DNA of 56,333 nucleotides from an uncultured Aquimarina sp. (GTDB taxonomy: Bacteria; Bacteroidota; Bacteroidia; Flavobacteriales; Flavobacteriaceae), in contig CANMDH010000034.1 in the NCBI GenBank assembly GCA_947496555.1, positions 1 to 56,333 of the forward strand, in the 5' to 3' direction. The notes beneath the pieces were generated by a model. That model was given only the letters and a program-made list of their open reading frames with translations, had not been told where the DNA came from and ran no database searches. The position numbers and the translations under genes were made by a program. Below, one piece after another: positions 9,658 through 19,188 of the stretch (position 1 is its first letter; the number at the start of each line of letters is the position of its first letter).

Positions 9658-9883
9658 TACTTTTATTAACCAACTAAAAACTTAAATTATGAGAATAATT
9701 ATTGTTTTAGATATAAGTGGTAACCACTCCACTTACTTTGCAAATATGAACTTTTTTTGAATAATTATCAATCGAAAACGTTTTTTTATTATGAAATTTA
9801 ACAAAAACTTATATAAATAATTACAATAGTTCAATAAAAGGGACACTTTAACGAGGTTATTTATGAATTATTAAATCGTAGAT

Positions 9884-11023
9884 TTATAAAGTTCCTCTTT
9901 GTTCCTGTTCTCGTTCTATAGCTTCAAAAAGTGCTTTAAAATTACCTTTCCCAAAAGATTGTGCTCCTTTACGCTGTATTATTTCAAAAAACATCGTTGG
10001 TCTGTCTAAAACAGGTTTGGTAAAAATTTGAAGCAAATACCCCTCATCATCGCGATCGATTAAAATTCCTAAATCTCTTAATGGCTCGAGATCTTCATCA
10101 ATTTCACCCACTCTATCTAAAACTGTTTCATAATAACTAGCAGGAACTGTAAGAAATTCCACTCCTCTGTTTTGAAGCTCAGAAACTGTTTCAATAATAT
10201 TATCGGTAGACAATGCCATGTGTTGAACGCCAGCTCCGTTATAGAAATCGATATATTCTTCGATCTGGGATTTCTTTCTTCCCTCGGCAGGTTCGTTTAT
10301 AGGAAATTTAATTCGCCCATTACCATTGCTCATCACTTTACTCATTAGCGCGGTATATTCTGTAGAGATATCTTTGTCGTCAAAAGAAACCAATTGTGCA
10401 AATCCCATAACTTTGGCATAAAACTCACACCACTTATTCATTTCGTTCCATCCTACATTTCCAACCATATGATCAATATATTTTAGACCTGTAGATTTTG
10501 TTTTGTAGGGTTTGTTCCAGGCCATGTATCCTGGTAAAAAAGTACCATGATAATTTTTTCGCTCTACAAAAATGTGTACAGTTTCTCCATACGTGTGGAT
10601 TCCTGAAAACACTACTTTTCCGTGTTTATCTTCTTCAACAGTAGGTTTCATATACGATTGGGCCCCGCGTTTTACAGTTTCTTCATAACTTTTTGTAGCA
10701 TCATCTACCCAAAGAGCTACTACTTTTACACCATCTCCATGTGCATTGATATGTTTATTGATATCTCCATCGGGTTGAAGGGGAGAAGTAAGCACTAGTC
10801 TTATTTTATCTTGTTGAAGCACATAGGAAACACTATCCTTTCGCCCCGTTTCCAGTCCGGCATAAGCAATAGGCTGAAACCCCCATGCGGTTTGATAATA
10901 GTAGGCGGCCTGTTTGGCATTGCCTACATAAAGTTCTACATAATCGGTTCCTAACAAGGGCAAAAAATCTTCTGCTTGCGGAACCACTTTTTCTAAATCC
11001 TGAGGTGTTATATTGGTTGACAT
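9884..11023 (-). CDS. hppD: 4-hydroxyphenylpyruvate dioxygenase
   Basis: A 379-residue Fe(II) dioxygenase that converts 4-hydroxyphenylpyruvate to homogentisate in tyrosine catabolism. Two vicinal-oxygen-chelate halves are visible (about 20-160 and 180-360). The iron triad is recognisable: His in YIDHMVGNV, His in VQHMALSTDNI and Glu in MFFEIIQRKG; the C-terminal gate helix segment FGKGNFKALFEAIE is intact. It lies 183 bp downstream of hmgA on the same strand with a hairpin between them, so the two may be cotranscribed with attenuation or separately. The window has no fumarylacetoacetase or maleylacetoacetate isomerase. Confidence 0.97.
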   Translation of the reverse strand: MSTNITPQDLEKVVPQAEDFLPLLGTDYVELYVGNAKQAAYYYQTAWGFQPIAYAGLETGRKDSVSYVLQQDKIRLVLTSPLQPDGDINKHINAHGDGVKVVALWVDDATKSYEETVKRGAQSYMKPTVEEDKHGKVVFSGIHTYGETVHIFVERKNYHGTFLPGYMAWNKPYKTKSTGLKYIDHMVGNVGWNEMNKWCEFYAKVMGFAQLVSFDDKDISTEYTALMSKVMSNGNGRIKFPINEPAEGRKKSQIEEYIDFYNGAGVQHMALSTDNIIETVSELQNRGVEFLTVPASYYETVLDRVGEIDEDLEPLRDLGILIDRDDEGYLLQIFTKPVLDRPTMFFEIIQRKGAQSFGKGNFKALFEAIEREQEQRGTL

Positions 11024-11092
11024 GATTTTGTTAATTAAATAATTAGTAAATGTGTTAATTAGATAATGAGAAAATGTTCTCTATAAATAAAT

Positions 11093-11124
11093 TGTGGTAT
11101 AATCTTAAATAAGAAATTACCACA
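11093..11124 (-). terminator. hairpin between hmgA and hppD
   Basis: TGTGGTA (11093-11099) pairs with TACCACA (11118-11124) and the inner TCTTA with TAAGA, giving a long imperfect stem. On the minus strand it is followed by AATTTATTTAT, a poor U-tract. It may partly terminate hmgA or uncouple it from hppD. Confidence 0.5.
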
Positions 11125-11206
11125 TCGCTCTCAAATGAGGGGTTATATCAATTCTATAATTCAACATTTTTTAATTGCTTCATTAAAGTTATTTTCTCAT
11201 TGATTA

Positions 11207-12364
11207 CTACTCTAACCAAGATTTATGATAATCTTCATCGGCTATTTTCATAGCTTCTTCGGTAACTTTTAACGGTTTAAAAGTATCTACCATCACAGCT
11301 AACTCATCGGTTTTGGTCTGGCCAATGCTTCTTTCTACAGCTCCAGGATGAGGTCCGTGTGGTATTCCAGCGGGGTGTAAAGAAATATGCCCTGCATCAA
11401 TATCATTTCTACTCATAAAATCCCCATCTACATAGTATAAAACTTCGTCACTATCTATATTACTATGATTATATGGGGCCGGTATGGCGTCTGGATGATA
11501 GTCATATAATCTGGGAACAAAAGAACAAACTACAAAAGCATCGGTTTCAAAAGTTTGATGCACTGGAGGTGGTTGATGTACTCTCCCGGTTATCGGTTCA
11601 AAATCATGAATCGAAAATGCATAGGGGAAATTAAACCCATCATAACCAACAACGTCAAAAGGATGCGTAGCATAGATCATATCAAAAATCTCGTCCTGTT
11701 TTTTTACTTTGATCAAAAAGTCTCCTTTTTCATCATTAGTTTCTAATTCGTAAGGAGCTCTAAGGTCACGTTCACAAAAAGGAGAGTGTTCTAATAATTG
11801 CCCAAACCAGTTACGATATCTTTTGGGAGTGTAAATAGGTCTTCTGGATTCCACAATAAATAGCCGGTTATCACTAGTATCAAAATCCAGTTTGTAAATC
11901 GTTCCTCTGGGGATTAAAATATAATCACCATATTTAAAATCAAGGTTGCCAAGGTGGCTTCTAAATTTTCCACTTCCTCGATGTACAAAAATCAATTCAT
12001 CTGCATCTGTGTTTTTATAAAAATAATTGGTTGTTGATTCTTGTGGAGCAGATAATAAAATACTAACATCACTATTGGTTAATACATTTTTTCTGCTCTT
12101 GAGGTAATCCTTTTCGGGATCAACTTTGAAACCATGAAATCGATACGATTTTATATTATTTCCAATTGCAATTTTAGGTGCAACACTATAACTACCTTTA
12201 ATTTCTTTTACTTGAGTAGGTCTTTGACAATGGTACATGTTGGTAGACATACCGTCAAAACCAATGGTGCCAAACAATTGTTCATAATACAAGCCTCCAT
12301 CTGGTTTTTTAAAGATGGTGTGGCGTTTGGGAGGTATATTCCCTAATGTATGATAAAAAGGCAT
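11207..12364 (-). CDS. hmgA: homogentisate 1,2-dioxygenase
   Basis: A 385-residue cupin-type Fe(II) ring-cleaving enzyme that opens homogentisate to maleylacetoacetate. This is the shorter Bacteroidota form; the human-type enzyme is about 445 residues. The N-terminus GNIPPKRHTIFKKPDG and the C-terminal metal site are visible: His and Glu in NHSNIDSDEVLYY and the last His in GIPHGPHPGAVE. The internal HRGSGKFRSHLG segment is a typical cupin strand. It lies upstream of hppD on the same strand, so the pathway order is reversed relative to gene order. Confidence 0.96.
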   Translation of the reverse strand: MPFYHTLGNIPPKRHTIFKKPDGGLYYEQLFGTIGFDGMSTNMYHCQRPTQVKEIKGSYSVAPKIAIGNNIKSYRFHGFKVDPEKDYLKSRKNVLTNSDVSILLSAPQESTTNYFYKNTDADELIFVHRGSGKFRSHLGNLDFKYGDYILIPRGTIYKLDFDTSDNRLFIVESRRPIYTPKRYRNWFGQLLEHSPFCERDLRAPYELETNDEKGDFLIKVKKQDEIFDMIYATHPFDVVGYDGFNFPYAFSIHDFEPITGRVHQPPPVHQTFETDAFVVCSFVPRLYDYHPDAIPAPYNHSNIDSDEVLYYVDGDFMSRNDIDAGHISLHPAGIPHGPHPGAVERSIGQTKTDELAVMVDTFKPLKVTEEAMKIADEDYHKSWLE

Positions 12365-12521
12365 GATTATTAAAATTTAAGAGATTAACTACTTTTTTAA
12401 AATAATAAATAGCAAAGTTGCCTTATTCCGGATTGCGTTTGATAAGGTAATGTAATAGTAGTAGTAAATCTTGCCAAAACAAGCTCATAATACTACAAAT
12501 ATCGGAAATATTTCTATTATT

Positions 12522-12548
12522 AAAGAGAAAAGATGAAAGAGAAAAGAT
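12522..12548. repeat. 14-bp-period tandem duplication
   Basis: AAAGAGAAAAGAT occurs at 12522-12534 and again at 12536-12548, separated by one base. It lies in the 286-bp gap between hmgA and the patatin gene. Probably a slippage duplication; no function can be read. Confidence 0.6.
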
Positions 12549-12650
12549 TATAGATTTTGTGGTCTTTGGATCAATGATTATAGGATTGATGTAGGGTTTT
12601 GGATATTTTTTATCTATTTTCTTTGCTCTACTATCTCTTTTAATTTGTTA

Positions 12651-14936
12651 TTAAAACCAAAAACCAATACTGAAGAACCAATTACTTTCTTCTATTTCTG
12701 GAGAATACGAATATTTTATTTGTACGGGTCCAGCAAAAGTATCCAATCCATACCCTAAAGCATACCCGGTAAATTCAGGGTCTTCAAACCATCTTCCGGT
12801 ACTAAATAGCTTATTACCAACATTGGCGAAGTTGGCAGAAACATTGACATGGTTTTTTTTGAAGATTTCATAGTCAACAGAAATTAATCCTTTCATAAAA
12901 CTTTGCCCGGCAATGGATAAAAAATCATATCCATAAAAAGGAATAAAGTTATTAATCGTTCTTGCTCCAAATCCGCCAAGTAAAAAGTCAAGAGAGTTAA
13001 TTGCGTTATTTCCGATTTTAGTGCCTGCCTCAAAACTAATATTCATCGATGCATTTTGAAATAGTGGTCTTGCATAACCCAGATGAGCTTTGGCGATCGA
13101 AAATTCATCAAAACTATTGGTGAAATCTGAAGAAAAAAGATAGGTGTGAATGTCGCCTTCGAATAATAATCCTCTTTTTGGGAAGTATTTGTTATCGTAA
13201 GTGTCAAATTTGAAATACCCGAAAGCGCTCCAATAATCACTATCATCAAAGACAGTTCTCGGAATTTGGTTTTCATCCTCTCCAAAGGTTTCAGAAATGA
13301 TACGCAGTCTTTTATATTCTGCTCCTAAACCCACCGAAAAAGTTTGATTTAAAAGCGTTTCAGCATATGCCTGCACATTAAAATCTGTGTAATCTACATC
13401 TATAGTGTTGATATTTAAGTCTGGGATTTCTCCAAACTGGCCTATAAAATCAAAATCAAAATCTTTTTTAAAGTTTGTATACCTATATTTTAATCCTGTA
13501 CTCCAATAAAAACCTTTATCAATATAATAATCCAAATTATATCTGATATTATCACCCAAAGCTATATCTAGTGAAAGAACGTCATTATTAAATAATAGAC
13601 TTTTTCTGGTAACATTTACTAATGCTGCAGTTTGATACAAATCATCATAGTGCATGGCAAATCGCAATAGCATTTTATTCTCACTCTCCTTAACATTAAG
13701 AGCAAGTTCTTTGCCTTCGTCGCCATCAATTAGCCTATGACTTACACGATCAAAATTTCCGGTAGCTGATAAGTTATTGATACCTTCATTTAATTTTTCA
13801 TAGGTGGTAACTCTTGGTGTTTTCAACTTTAGTTTTCCCTTGATATAAGACCTTGTATATCTCTTATTACCTGTAATGTATAGATTGCTTATTAATAGGT
13901 TTTCAGAATTTTCAGGAACTTTTTTTCTAGGTTCTGTGGGTTTTTGGCGCTCTGCAATTTCCTTTAATTTTTCATAATTAGAAAAGGCTGCTTTTTCTCC
14001 ACTTTTTATGATTTCGTCGGCTCTATCAAATGACATAACCGAAAAATCCATAATCGAAGGTTTTATGTATACATCGGTCTCTGAAACTTTATCCTTCATA
14101 GCATTAAAAGTCCTGAAATTGCTGATCTGTAGCATAATGTTGGTCACCGAATTCAGTTCTTCCTTAGATATTAAACTATCCTGAACGTCAATCCCTATTA
14201 CAATTTCGGCACCTTTCTCTTTAATTTCATTCACTGGATAATTGTTTGCTACACCTCCATCGGTCATTAAAATGCCATTTAATTCTACAGGGCTAAAAAT
14301 TGAAGGTAAAGCTCCGCTTGCAGCCACCGCTTCGGGCAAGTACCCTTTGTCAAGAAGCACTTGTTGCCCGGTTTCAATATTAGTAGCCATACAGAAAAAA
14401 GGTATCGGAAGGTCATCAAAATCATTAATATCGTTTACATGCGCCGTAAACCTGGAAAATTGGTTATAAAAGTTTTGACCTTTTGATAATCCTTTTGGGA
14501 GACCTATTTTGAAATTGTCAAAAGGCAATGTCAAAGCATACTTTTCAGAGTCTTCTCTTTCGTAAAACGTTTTTGCATCTCTAGGTAATAAATCTTGAAT
14601 AAACGTGTCAAAATCTACCGATCTAAAGATAGAATCAAGCTCCTGAGCACGATAGCCAGAGGCATACAATGCTCCCACGATAGCACCCATACTAGTCCCT
14701 CCTATATAATCGATTCGAACTCCGGCTTCTTCAATTATTTTTAGTGCTCCAATATGTGCTAGCCCTTTTGCACCACCGCCACTTAATACCAATCCAACTT
14801 TTAGATCCTCTTGTGCAGGATCGTCATGGATTTCTGGCATTTCTTTTTCCTGAGACCAATTCGAAGTAGCGCAGAGGAATATCATAAGAATTGATATTCT
14901 AATCAGAGAAATCTGTAAGAGATTGCATGTGTTCAC
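12651..14936 (-). CDS. patatin-like phospholipase with C-terminal outer-membrane barrel
   Basis: A 761-residue protein. After a signal sequence (about 1-28), a patatin domain spans about 45-330: GGGAKGLAHIG is the oxyanion loop, GGTSMGAIVG carries the nucleophile Ser, and TDGGVANNYP the catalytic Asp. A POTRA-like segment follows (about 345-410), then a C-terminal Omp85/BamA-type barrel ending in aromatic Phe-Trp-Phe. This is the PlpD-like type Vd layout, in which the barrel secretes or displays its own lipase. The start is GTG, overlapping the uvrC stop by four bases (GTGA), implying translational coupling. An in-frame ATG at residue 18 would leave too short a signal peptide. Substrate unknown. 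Confidence 0.93.
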   Translation of the reverse strand: MNTCNLLQISLIRISILMIFLCATSNWSQEKEMPEIHDDPAQEDLKVGLVLSGGGAKGLAHIGALKIIEEAGVRIDYIGGTSMGAIVGALYASGYRAQELDSIFRSVDFDTFIQDLLPRDAKTFYEREDSEKYALTLPFDNFKIGLPKGLSKGQNFYNQFSRFTAHVNDINDFDDLPIPFFCMATNIETGQQVLLDKGYLPEAVAASGALPSIFSPVELNGILMTDGGVANNYPVNEIKEKGAEIVIGIDVQDSLISKEELNSVTNIMLQISNFRTFNAMKDKVSETDVYIKPSIMDFSVMSFDRADEIIKSGEKAAFSNYEKLKEIAERQKPTEPRKKVPENSENLLISNLYITGNKRYTRSYIKGKLKLKTPRVTTYEKLNEGINNLSATGNFDRVSHRLIDGDEGKELALNVKESENKMLLRFAMHYDDLYQTAALVNVTRKSLLFNNDVLSLDIALGDNIRYNLDYYIDKGFYWSTGLKYRYTNFKKDFDFDFIGQFGEIPDLNINTIDVDYTDFNVQAYAETLLNQTFSVGLGAEYKRLRIISETFGEDENQIPRTVFDDSDYWSAFGYFKFDTYDNKYFPKRGLLFEGDIHTYLFSSDFTNSFDEFSIAKAHLGYARPLFQNASMNISFEAGTKIGNNAINSLDFLLGGFGARTINNFIPFYGYDFLSIAGQSFMKGLISVDYEIFKKNHVNVSANFANVGNKLFSTGRWFEDPEFTGYALGYGLDTFAGPVQIKYSYSPEIEESNWFFSIGFWF

Positions 14937-16738
14937 AATGAATCCTTTTTAGAAAGATAGTAATTAAATACTTTGGTTGCGCGCGAATTTCCTACAACCT
15001 GGGTCAGTTCATCCATGGTTGCTTCGCTAATTCTTTTTACGGATCTAAAATGTTTCAGTAATTCTACAACGGTTTTTTCTCCAACTCCAGGGATTGAATC
15101 CAGTTCTGTGTCTAAAGCCGATTTACTTCTTTTTTGTCGATGAAAAGTGATTCCAAATCTATGTGCTTCGTTTCGAAGGTGCTGTATTACTTTTAGGGAT
15201 TCTGATTTTTTGTCCAAATAAAGCGGTATAGAATCTCCGGGATAATAGATTTCTTCTAGCCTCTTTGCAATACCGATGATGGTGATTTTTCCTCTTAGGT
15301 CTAATGTGTCTAAAGCTTTTAATCCCGAAGACAATTGCCCTTTTCCACCATCAACAATAACAAGTTGTGGTAGGGGTTGCTCTTCGTCTAACAACCTTTT
15401 ATACCTTCGGTATACGACTTCTTCCATAGATGCAAAATCATTAGGACCCTCTACGGTTTTTATATTGAATTTGCGATATTCTTTTTTACTGGGTTTTCCA
15501 TTTTTGAAGACAACACATGCGGCTACTGGATTTGTTCCTTGGATATTAGAATTATCAAAACATTCAATATGCCTGGGTTCTTCTGGCAATCGTAGGTCTT
15601 TTTTCATTTGTGCCATTAATCGTTTTACATGGCGATCGGGATCAATGATCTTGATTTGCTTAAAACGCTCTTGTCTAAAATACTTTGCATTTCTCAACGA
15701 CAGATCTACAATTTTCCTTTTATCACCTAGCTGTGGGACGGTTATTTTTAGTTCTTCACCGACCTCCACCTCAAAAGGAACATAGATCTCTTTTGAGGTA
15801 GATCCAAATCGTTGGCGAAGCTCGATAATGGCTAATTCCAAAAGTTCTTTATCAGATTCTCCCAGCTTCTTTTTAATTTCGATGGTATGTGATCGTATAA
15901 TCGAGCCATAGGAAAGTTGAAAAAAATTGATATAACCATATGACTCGTCTGATATGATTGAGAATACATCTACATTGCTTATTTTGGGGTTAACCACCGT
16001 AGACTTGGCCTGATATTTCTCGAGAACTTCGATTTTTTCTTTAATTCTTTGGGCATCCTCAAATTCCATTTTGGCTGCATGATCACCCATTTGTTTTTTA
16101 AAACGACCTAGGGAATCTTTAAAGTTCCCTTTTACAATTTGTCGAATCGCATTTAGATTCTCGTTGTACTCATTTTCATCCTGTAAGCCTTCACAAGGGC
16201 CCATGCAGTTGCCTAAGTGATATTCTAGACAAACTTTGTATTTGCCATTGTCTATTTTTTCCTGAGATAAATCATAATTGCAGGTTCTAAGCTGGTATAA
16301 GCCTTTTATGAGGTCCAACAATGTATTTACTGTTTTAAAATTTGTATAAGGACCATAATATTCAGAACCATCTTTAATTAAATTTCGAGTAGGAAAAACC
16401 CGAGGAAAACGTTCTTTTTTGATGCAAATCCAGGGGTAGGTTTTATCATCTTTAAGCATCACATTAAAACGAGGTTGATGCTTTTTGATTAGATTATTTT
16501 CAAGTAATAAAGCATCGGTTTCGGTTTCAACAACAATATGTTTGATCGAGTGAATCTTTTTTACCAGTACCTTTGTTTTATAGTTGTCATGATTTTTGTT
16601 AAAGTAAGAGACAACTCTTTTCTTAAGATTCTTAGCCTTTCCTACATATAATAATTTATCATCTTTGTCATAATATTGATAAACTCCAGGACTGGTAGGT
16701 AGTGTTTTAAGTTGTATGTTTAATGAGGCTTCTTGCAT
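14933..16738 (-). CDS. uvrC: excinuclease ABC subunit C
   Basis: A 601-residue dual-incision nuclease of nucleotide excision repair. The N-terminal GIY-YIG domain (about 12-92) shows VYQYYDKDDKLLYVGKAKNL; a cysteine-rich patch follows (LEYHLGNCMGPC near 170-182); a UVR motif that binds UvrB lies near 200-235; an RNase-H-like nuclease domain (about 380-540) has ECFDNSNIQG and VVDGGKGQL; and C-terminal helix-hairpin-helix DNA-binding motifs (LDSIPGVGEKT) close the protein. Length is normal. It is first in a two-gene unit with the patatin gene and divergent from the RimK cassette across 164 bp. Confidence 0.98.
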   Translation of the reverse strand: MQEASLNIQLKTLPTSPGVYQYYDKDDKLLYVGKAKNLKKRVVSYFNKNHDNYKTKVLVKKIHSIKHIVVETETDALLLENNLIKKHQPRFNVMLKDDKTYPWICIKKERFPRVFPTRNLIKDGSEYYGPYTNFKTVNTLLDLIKGLYQLRTCNYDLSQEKIDNGKYKVCLEYHLGNCMGPCEGLQDENEYNENLNAIRQIVKGNFKDSLGRFKKQMGDHAAKMEFEDAQRIKEKIEVLEKYQAKSTVVNPKISNVDVFSIISDESYGYINFFQLSYGSIIRSHTIEIKKKLGESDKELLELAIIELRQRFGSTSKEIYVPFEVEVGEELKITVPQLGDKRKIVDLSLRNAKYFRQERFKQIKIIDPDRHVKRLMAQMKKDLRLPEEPRHIECFDNSNIQGTNPVAACVVFKNGKPSKKEYRKFNIKTVEGPNDFASMEEVVYRRYKRLLDEEQPLPQLVIVDGGKGQLSSGLKALDTLDLRGKITIIGIAKRLEEIYYPGDSIPLYLDKKSESLKVIQHLRNEAHRFGITFHRQKRSKSALDTELDSIPGVGEKTVVELLKHFRSVKRISEATMDELTQVVGNSRATKVFNYYLSKKDSL

Positions 16739-16902
16739 ATTCCAATGGTAAAGTTAAGAGTTTACCCCGTTTGTAAATATATCAAAGGTTTAAATTTTGT
16801 TAAATCCTGATCAAAATATCAATTTCTATTAAAAATGCCGTTAATCATACAATACATTTTGATTTTTCTTACATTAGTAGTTCAAATATCAATACTATTT
16901 CT

Positions 16903-17331
16903 TTGGAGAAAAAAAAGGAAATAATAGGTCGCACAGATAAAGTGGATTTTCCGGTTTTAGAATTATCGGATATCGATGCCAAAATCGATACGGGTGCTTA
17001 TACATCTTCTATACATTGTGTTGATATTCGTGAAATAGACCAAACCTTGCACTGTAGTTTTCTAGATGCCACTCACCCTGAGTATAACGGCAAAAAATTT
17101 ACTTTCGAAAATTATGATATGTCTGCTGTAAGAAGTAGTAAAGGAAAAGTAGAAATGCGTTATGCCGTAAGAACGCAAATAGTAGTGTTTAATAAAACAT
17201 ATCCTATTACTTTTACATTATCTCCGCGGGACGATATGCGTTTTCCTGTATTGATTGGGCGCAAATTCTTAAGCGGAAAATTTTTGGTAGACCCTCAATT
17301 AGAAAATCAGTCTTACAATCAAAAATTATAA
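16903..17331 (+). CDS. pepsin-like aspartyl protease of RimK clusters (PF05618 type)
   Basis: A 142-residue soluble protein. AKIDTGAYTSSIHC carries the D29-T30-G31 triad of retropepsin-like proteases; the family (PF05618) is often labelled 'ATP-dependent zinc protease', but the visible motif is an aspartyl-protease one and it would act as a homodimer. The C-terminal half has the flap-side and ILG-like segments (FPVLIGRKFLSGKFLVD). No ATG is in frame, and TTG at 16903 is the best start. Its stop shares one base with the rimK ATG, so the two are translationally coupled. Family members are repeatedly found beside rimK and are presumed to process its peptide product or substrate. Substrate unproven. 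Confidence 0.85.
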   Translation: MEKKKEIIGRTDKVDFPVLELSDIDAKIDTGAYTSSIHCVDIREIDQTLHCSFLDATHPEYNGKKFTFENYDMSAVRSSKGKVEMRYAVRTQIVVFNKTYPITFTLSPRDDMRFPVLIGRKFLSGKFLVDPQLENQSYNQKL

Positions 17332-18203
17332 TGAATATCAAAATCTTGTCGCGTAGTACAAATTTGTATTCTACCGATGCACTTGTTCAAGCTGCGGTAA
17401 AGCGCAAACACAATGTTCAAGTGATTGATCCGTTAAACTGCGACATCATTATCGAACGCCAAAAGCCCGAAATATATTATCGAGGAAGAAAATTGGATCA
17501 TGTAGATGCTGTAATTCCCAGGATTGGAGCCTCTACCACATTTTATGGGACAGCAGTGGTAAGACAATTCGAGATGATGAATGTATTTACTACACTAAAA
17601 TCCCAAGCACTAATACAGTCAAGAGATAAACTTAGAAGTTTGCAAATTTTATCAAAAGCAGGACTAGGACTCCCAAAAACAGTATTTACAAATTATTCTA
17701 AAGATGTTTCGGAGGTAATATCACATGTAGGAGGAGCTCCGTTAATTATTAAACTTCTTGAAGGCACCCAAGGATTGGGTGTTGTCCTTGCCGAAACAAC
17801 TACTGCTGCAGCATCGGTATTAGAAGCTTTTAATGGATTGCAAGCCAGGGTAATCGTTCAAGAGTTTATACCAGAAGCCAAAGGGGCAGATATTAGAGCC
17901 CTTGTGGTTGATGGAGAAGTAGTTGGCGCTATGAAAAGACAGGCCAAAAAGGGTGAGTTTAGATCTAATTTGCACAGAGGAGGAACAGCTTCAATAATAA
18001 GACTTACCAGACACCAAGAGCAAGCTGCGATACTGGCTGCAAAAGCTTTAAAAATGGGAGTTGCGGGAGTAGACATGCTTCAAAGTAAACGAGGGCCACT
18101 TATACTTGAAGTGAATTCTTCGCCAGGACTCGAAGGTATAGAAAATGCTACAGGAAAAGACATTGCAAAATCTATTATCAAATATATAGAAAGAAGTTTG
18201 TAG
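17331..18203 (+). CDS. rimK: RimK-type ATP-grasp alpha-L-glutamate ligase
   Basis: A 290-residue ATP-grasp amide ligase. The N-terminal pre-ATP-grasp domain (1-95) is followed by the ATP-grasp fold, with the Lys and Gly-rich loop in IIKLLEGTQGLGV, the VQEFIPEAKGADIRA strand, and the Mg-binding LEVNSSPGLEGIE near the C-terminus. E. coli RimK adds glutamates to the C-terminus of ribosomal protein S6 and makes poly-alpha-glutamate; length and motifs match it closely. Overlap with the upstream protease and a 4-nt gap to the AstE-like gene place all three in one operon, so this is likely a peptide-tag synthesis/removal cassette. Whether the target here is S6 is not visible. Confidence 0.92.
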   Translation: MNIKILSRSTNLYSTDALVQAAVKRKHNVQVIDPLNCDIIIERQKPEIYYRGRKLDHVDAVIPRIGASTTFYGTAVVRQFEMMNVFTTLKSQALIQSRDKLRSLQILSKAGLGLPKTVFTNYSKDVSEVISHVGGAPLIIKLLEGTQGLGVVLAETTTAAASVLEAFNGLQARVIVQEFIPEAKGADIRALVVDGEVVGAMKRQAKKGEFRSNLHRGGTASIIRLTRHQEQAAILAAKALKMGVAGVDMLQSKRGPLILEVNSSPGLEGIENATGKDIAKSIIKYIERSL

Positions 18204-18207
18204 GATT

Positions 18208-19188
18208 ATGACAAAGAAGGCTGAAAAAAATATACTAAATATTCTTGGTAAAGAAGTATCGCCAGGCACTAGTACAACTATTAATTTTAATATTGCCAAA
18301 TTATATACGTCTACCAAAGTAGAAATACCGATTATTATTGAGAGATCTATAAATCCTGGACCAACAGTGCTGATTACAGCGGGGATTCATGGTGACGAGA
18401 TTAATGGTGTTGAGGTAGTACGACAGATCATTGCCAAAAAGATTAACAAGCCTGCAAATGGAACCATCATTTGTATCCCAGTACTTAATGTATTTGGGTT
18501 TTTGAGCATGGATCGATTTTTTCCAGACGGGAGAGATCTTAACCGTGTTTTTCCAGGCACCAAAAATGGATCATTAGCAAGTCGATTTGCCTATCAATTT
18601 ATTAATGAAATATTACCGGCAGCCGATTTTTGCCTTGATTTTCATACCGGTGGATCCAGCCGGTTTAATGCACCACATATAAGGGTGGATCCCAAAAATA
18701 CAAAGCTGGTTGAATTGGCAAAGGTTTTTAATGCCCCCTTTACATTGTTGTCCAAAAATTTAGAAGGTTCATATCGAGCCACTTGCTCCAAAATTGGAAA
18801 AGATATCTTACTATTTGAAGGGGGAAAATCTCAAAACAGTAGTAAGGAAATTGCAATAGAAGGTGTACAAGGAACCATGCGTGTTCTGCATCATCTTGAT
18901 ATGCTTGATCAGGAATTCGAAGTCCCTGTTCCACATTCTGAAAGCTTACTGATAAAAAAGAGCTTTTGGATGCGTGCCAAATATAGTGGCTTGTTGCATA
19001 TCAAAATACCTATAGGAAAACATGTAGAAAAAGGAGAGATTCTGGCTACAATCACCGATCCATATGGTAAAATGAGACACGTTGTTAAAGCCAGTAACGA
19101 AGGATATGTAATTAATGTTAATGAAGCACCAATTGTATATAAAGGTGATGCAATATTTAGAATAACCAAAGAATTGGTGCATGAATAA
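18208..19188 (+). CDS. succinylglutamate desuccinylase/aspartoacylase-family deacylase
   Basis: A 326-residue zinc carboxypeptidase-fold hydrolase. GIHGDEINGVE gives the first zinc ligands H61 and E64, FCLDFHTGG gives the third, H146, and GRDLNRVFPG carries the substrate-carboxylate Arg pair. The C-terminal 80 residues (about 240-325) are a beta-barrel lid resembling a biotinyl/lipoyl-like fold. Family members remove acyl groups from N-acyl-aspartate/glutamate; in rimK neighbourhoods a role on glutamyl peptides has been proposed. It starts 4 nt after rimK and its end overlaps the next gene by 8 nt. The exact substrate cannot be told; an argE/astE role in arginine breakdown is unlikely because no ast genes surround it. 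Confidence 0.88.
   Translation: MTKKAEKNILNILGKEVSPGTSTTINFNIAKLYTSTKVEIPIIIERSINPGPTVLITAGIHGDEINGVEVVRQIIAKKINKPANGTIICIPVLNVFGFLSMDRFFPDGRDLNRVFPGTKNGSLASRFAYQFINEILPAADFCLDFHTGGSSRFNAPHIRVDPKNTKLVELAKVFNAPFTLLSKNLEGSYRATCSKIGKDILLFEGGKSQNSSKEIAIEGVQGTMRVLHHLDMLDQEFEVPVPHSESLLIKKSFWMRAKYSGLLHIKIPIGKHVEKGEILATITDPYGKMRHVVKASNEGYVINVNEAPIVYKGDAIFRITKELVHE

Larger units (their letters stand above)
9513..9883. other. 371-bp gene-poor gap between DUF3108 and hppD
   Basis: It contains the operon promoter candidate (9527-9553), a strong hairpin terminator (9627-9657) and a plus-strand mini-frame of 23 codons at 9689-9760 (starts MRIIIVLDISGNH, TGA stop). The mini-frame is preceded by an A-rich leader resembling those before real genes here, so it may be a remnant 5' end, but it matches nothing I know. 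9761-9883 holds nothing I can identify. Confidence 0.5.

Noticed and set aside
15276-15785. 169-codon frame opposite uvrC on the plus strand
   Set aside because: Shadow of uvrC: composition is Ser/Leu/Phe-rich with no family resemblance, and the real gene on the other strand is unambiguous.
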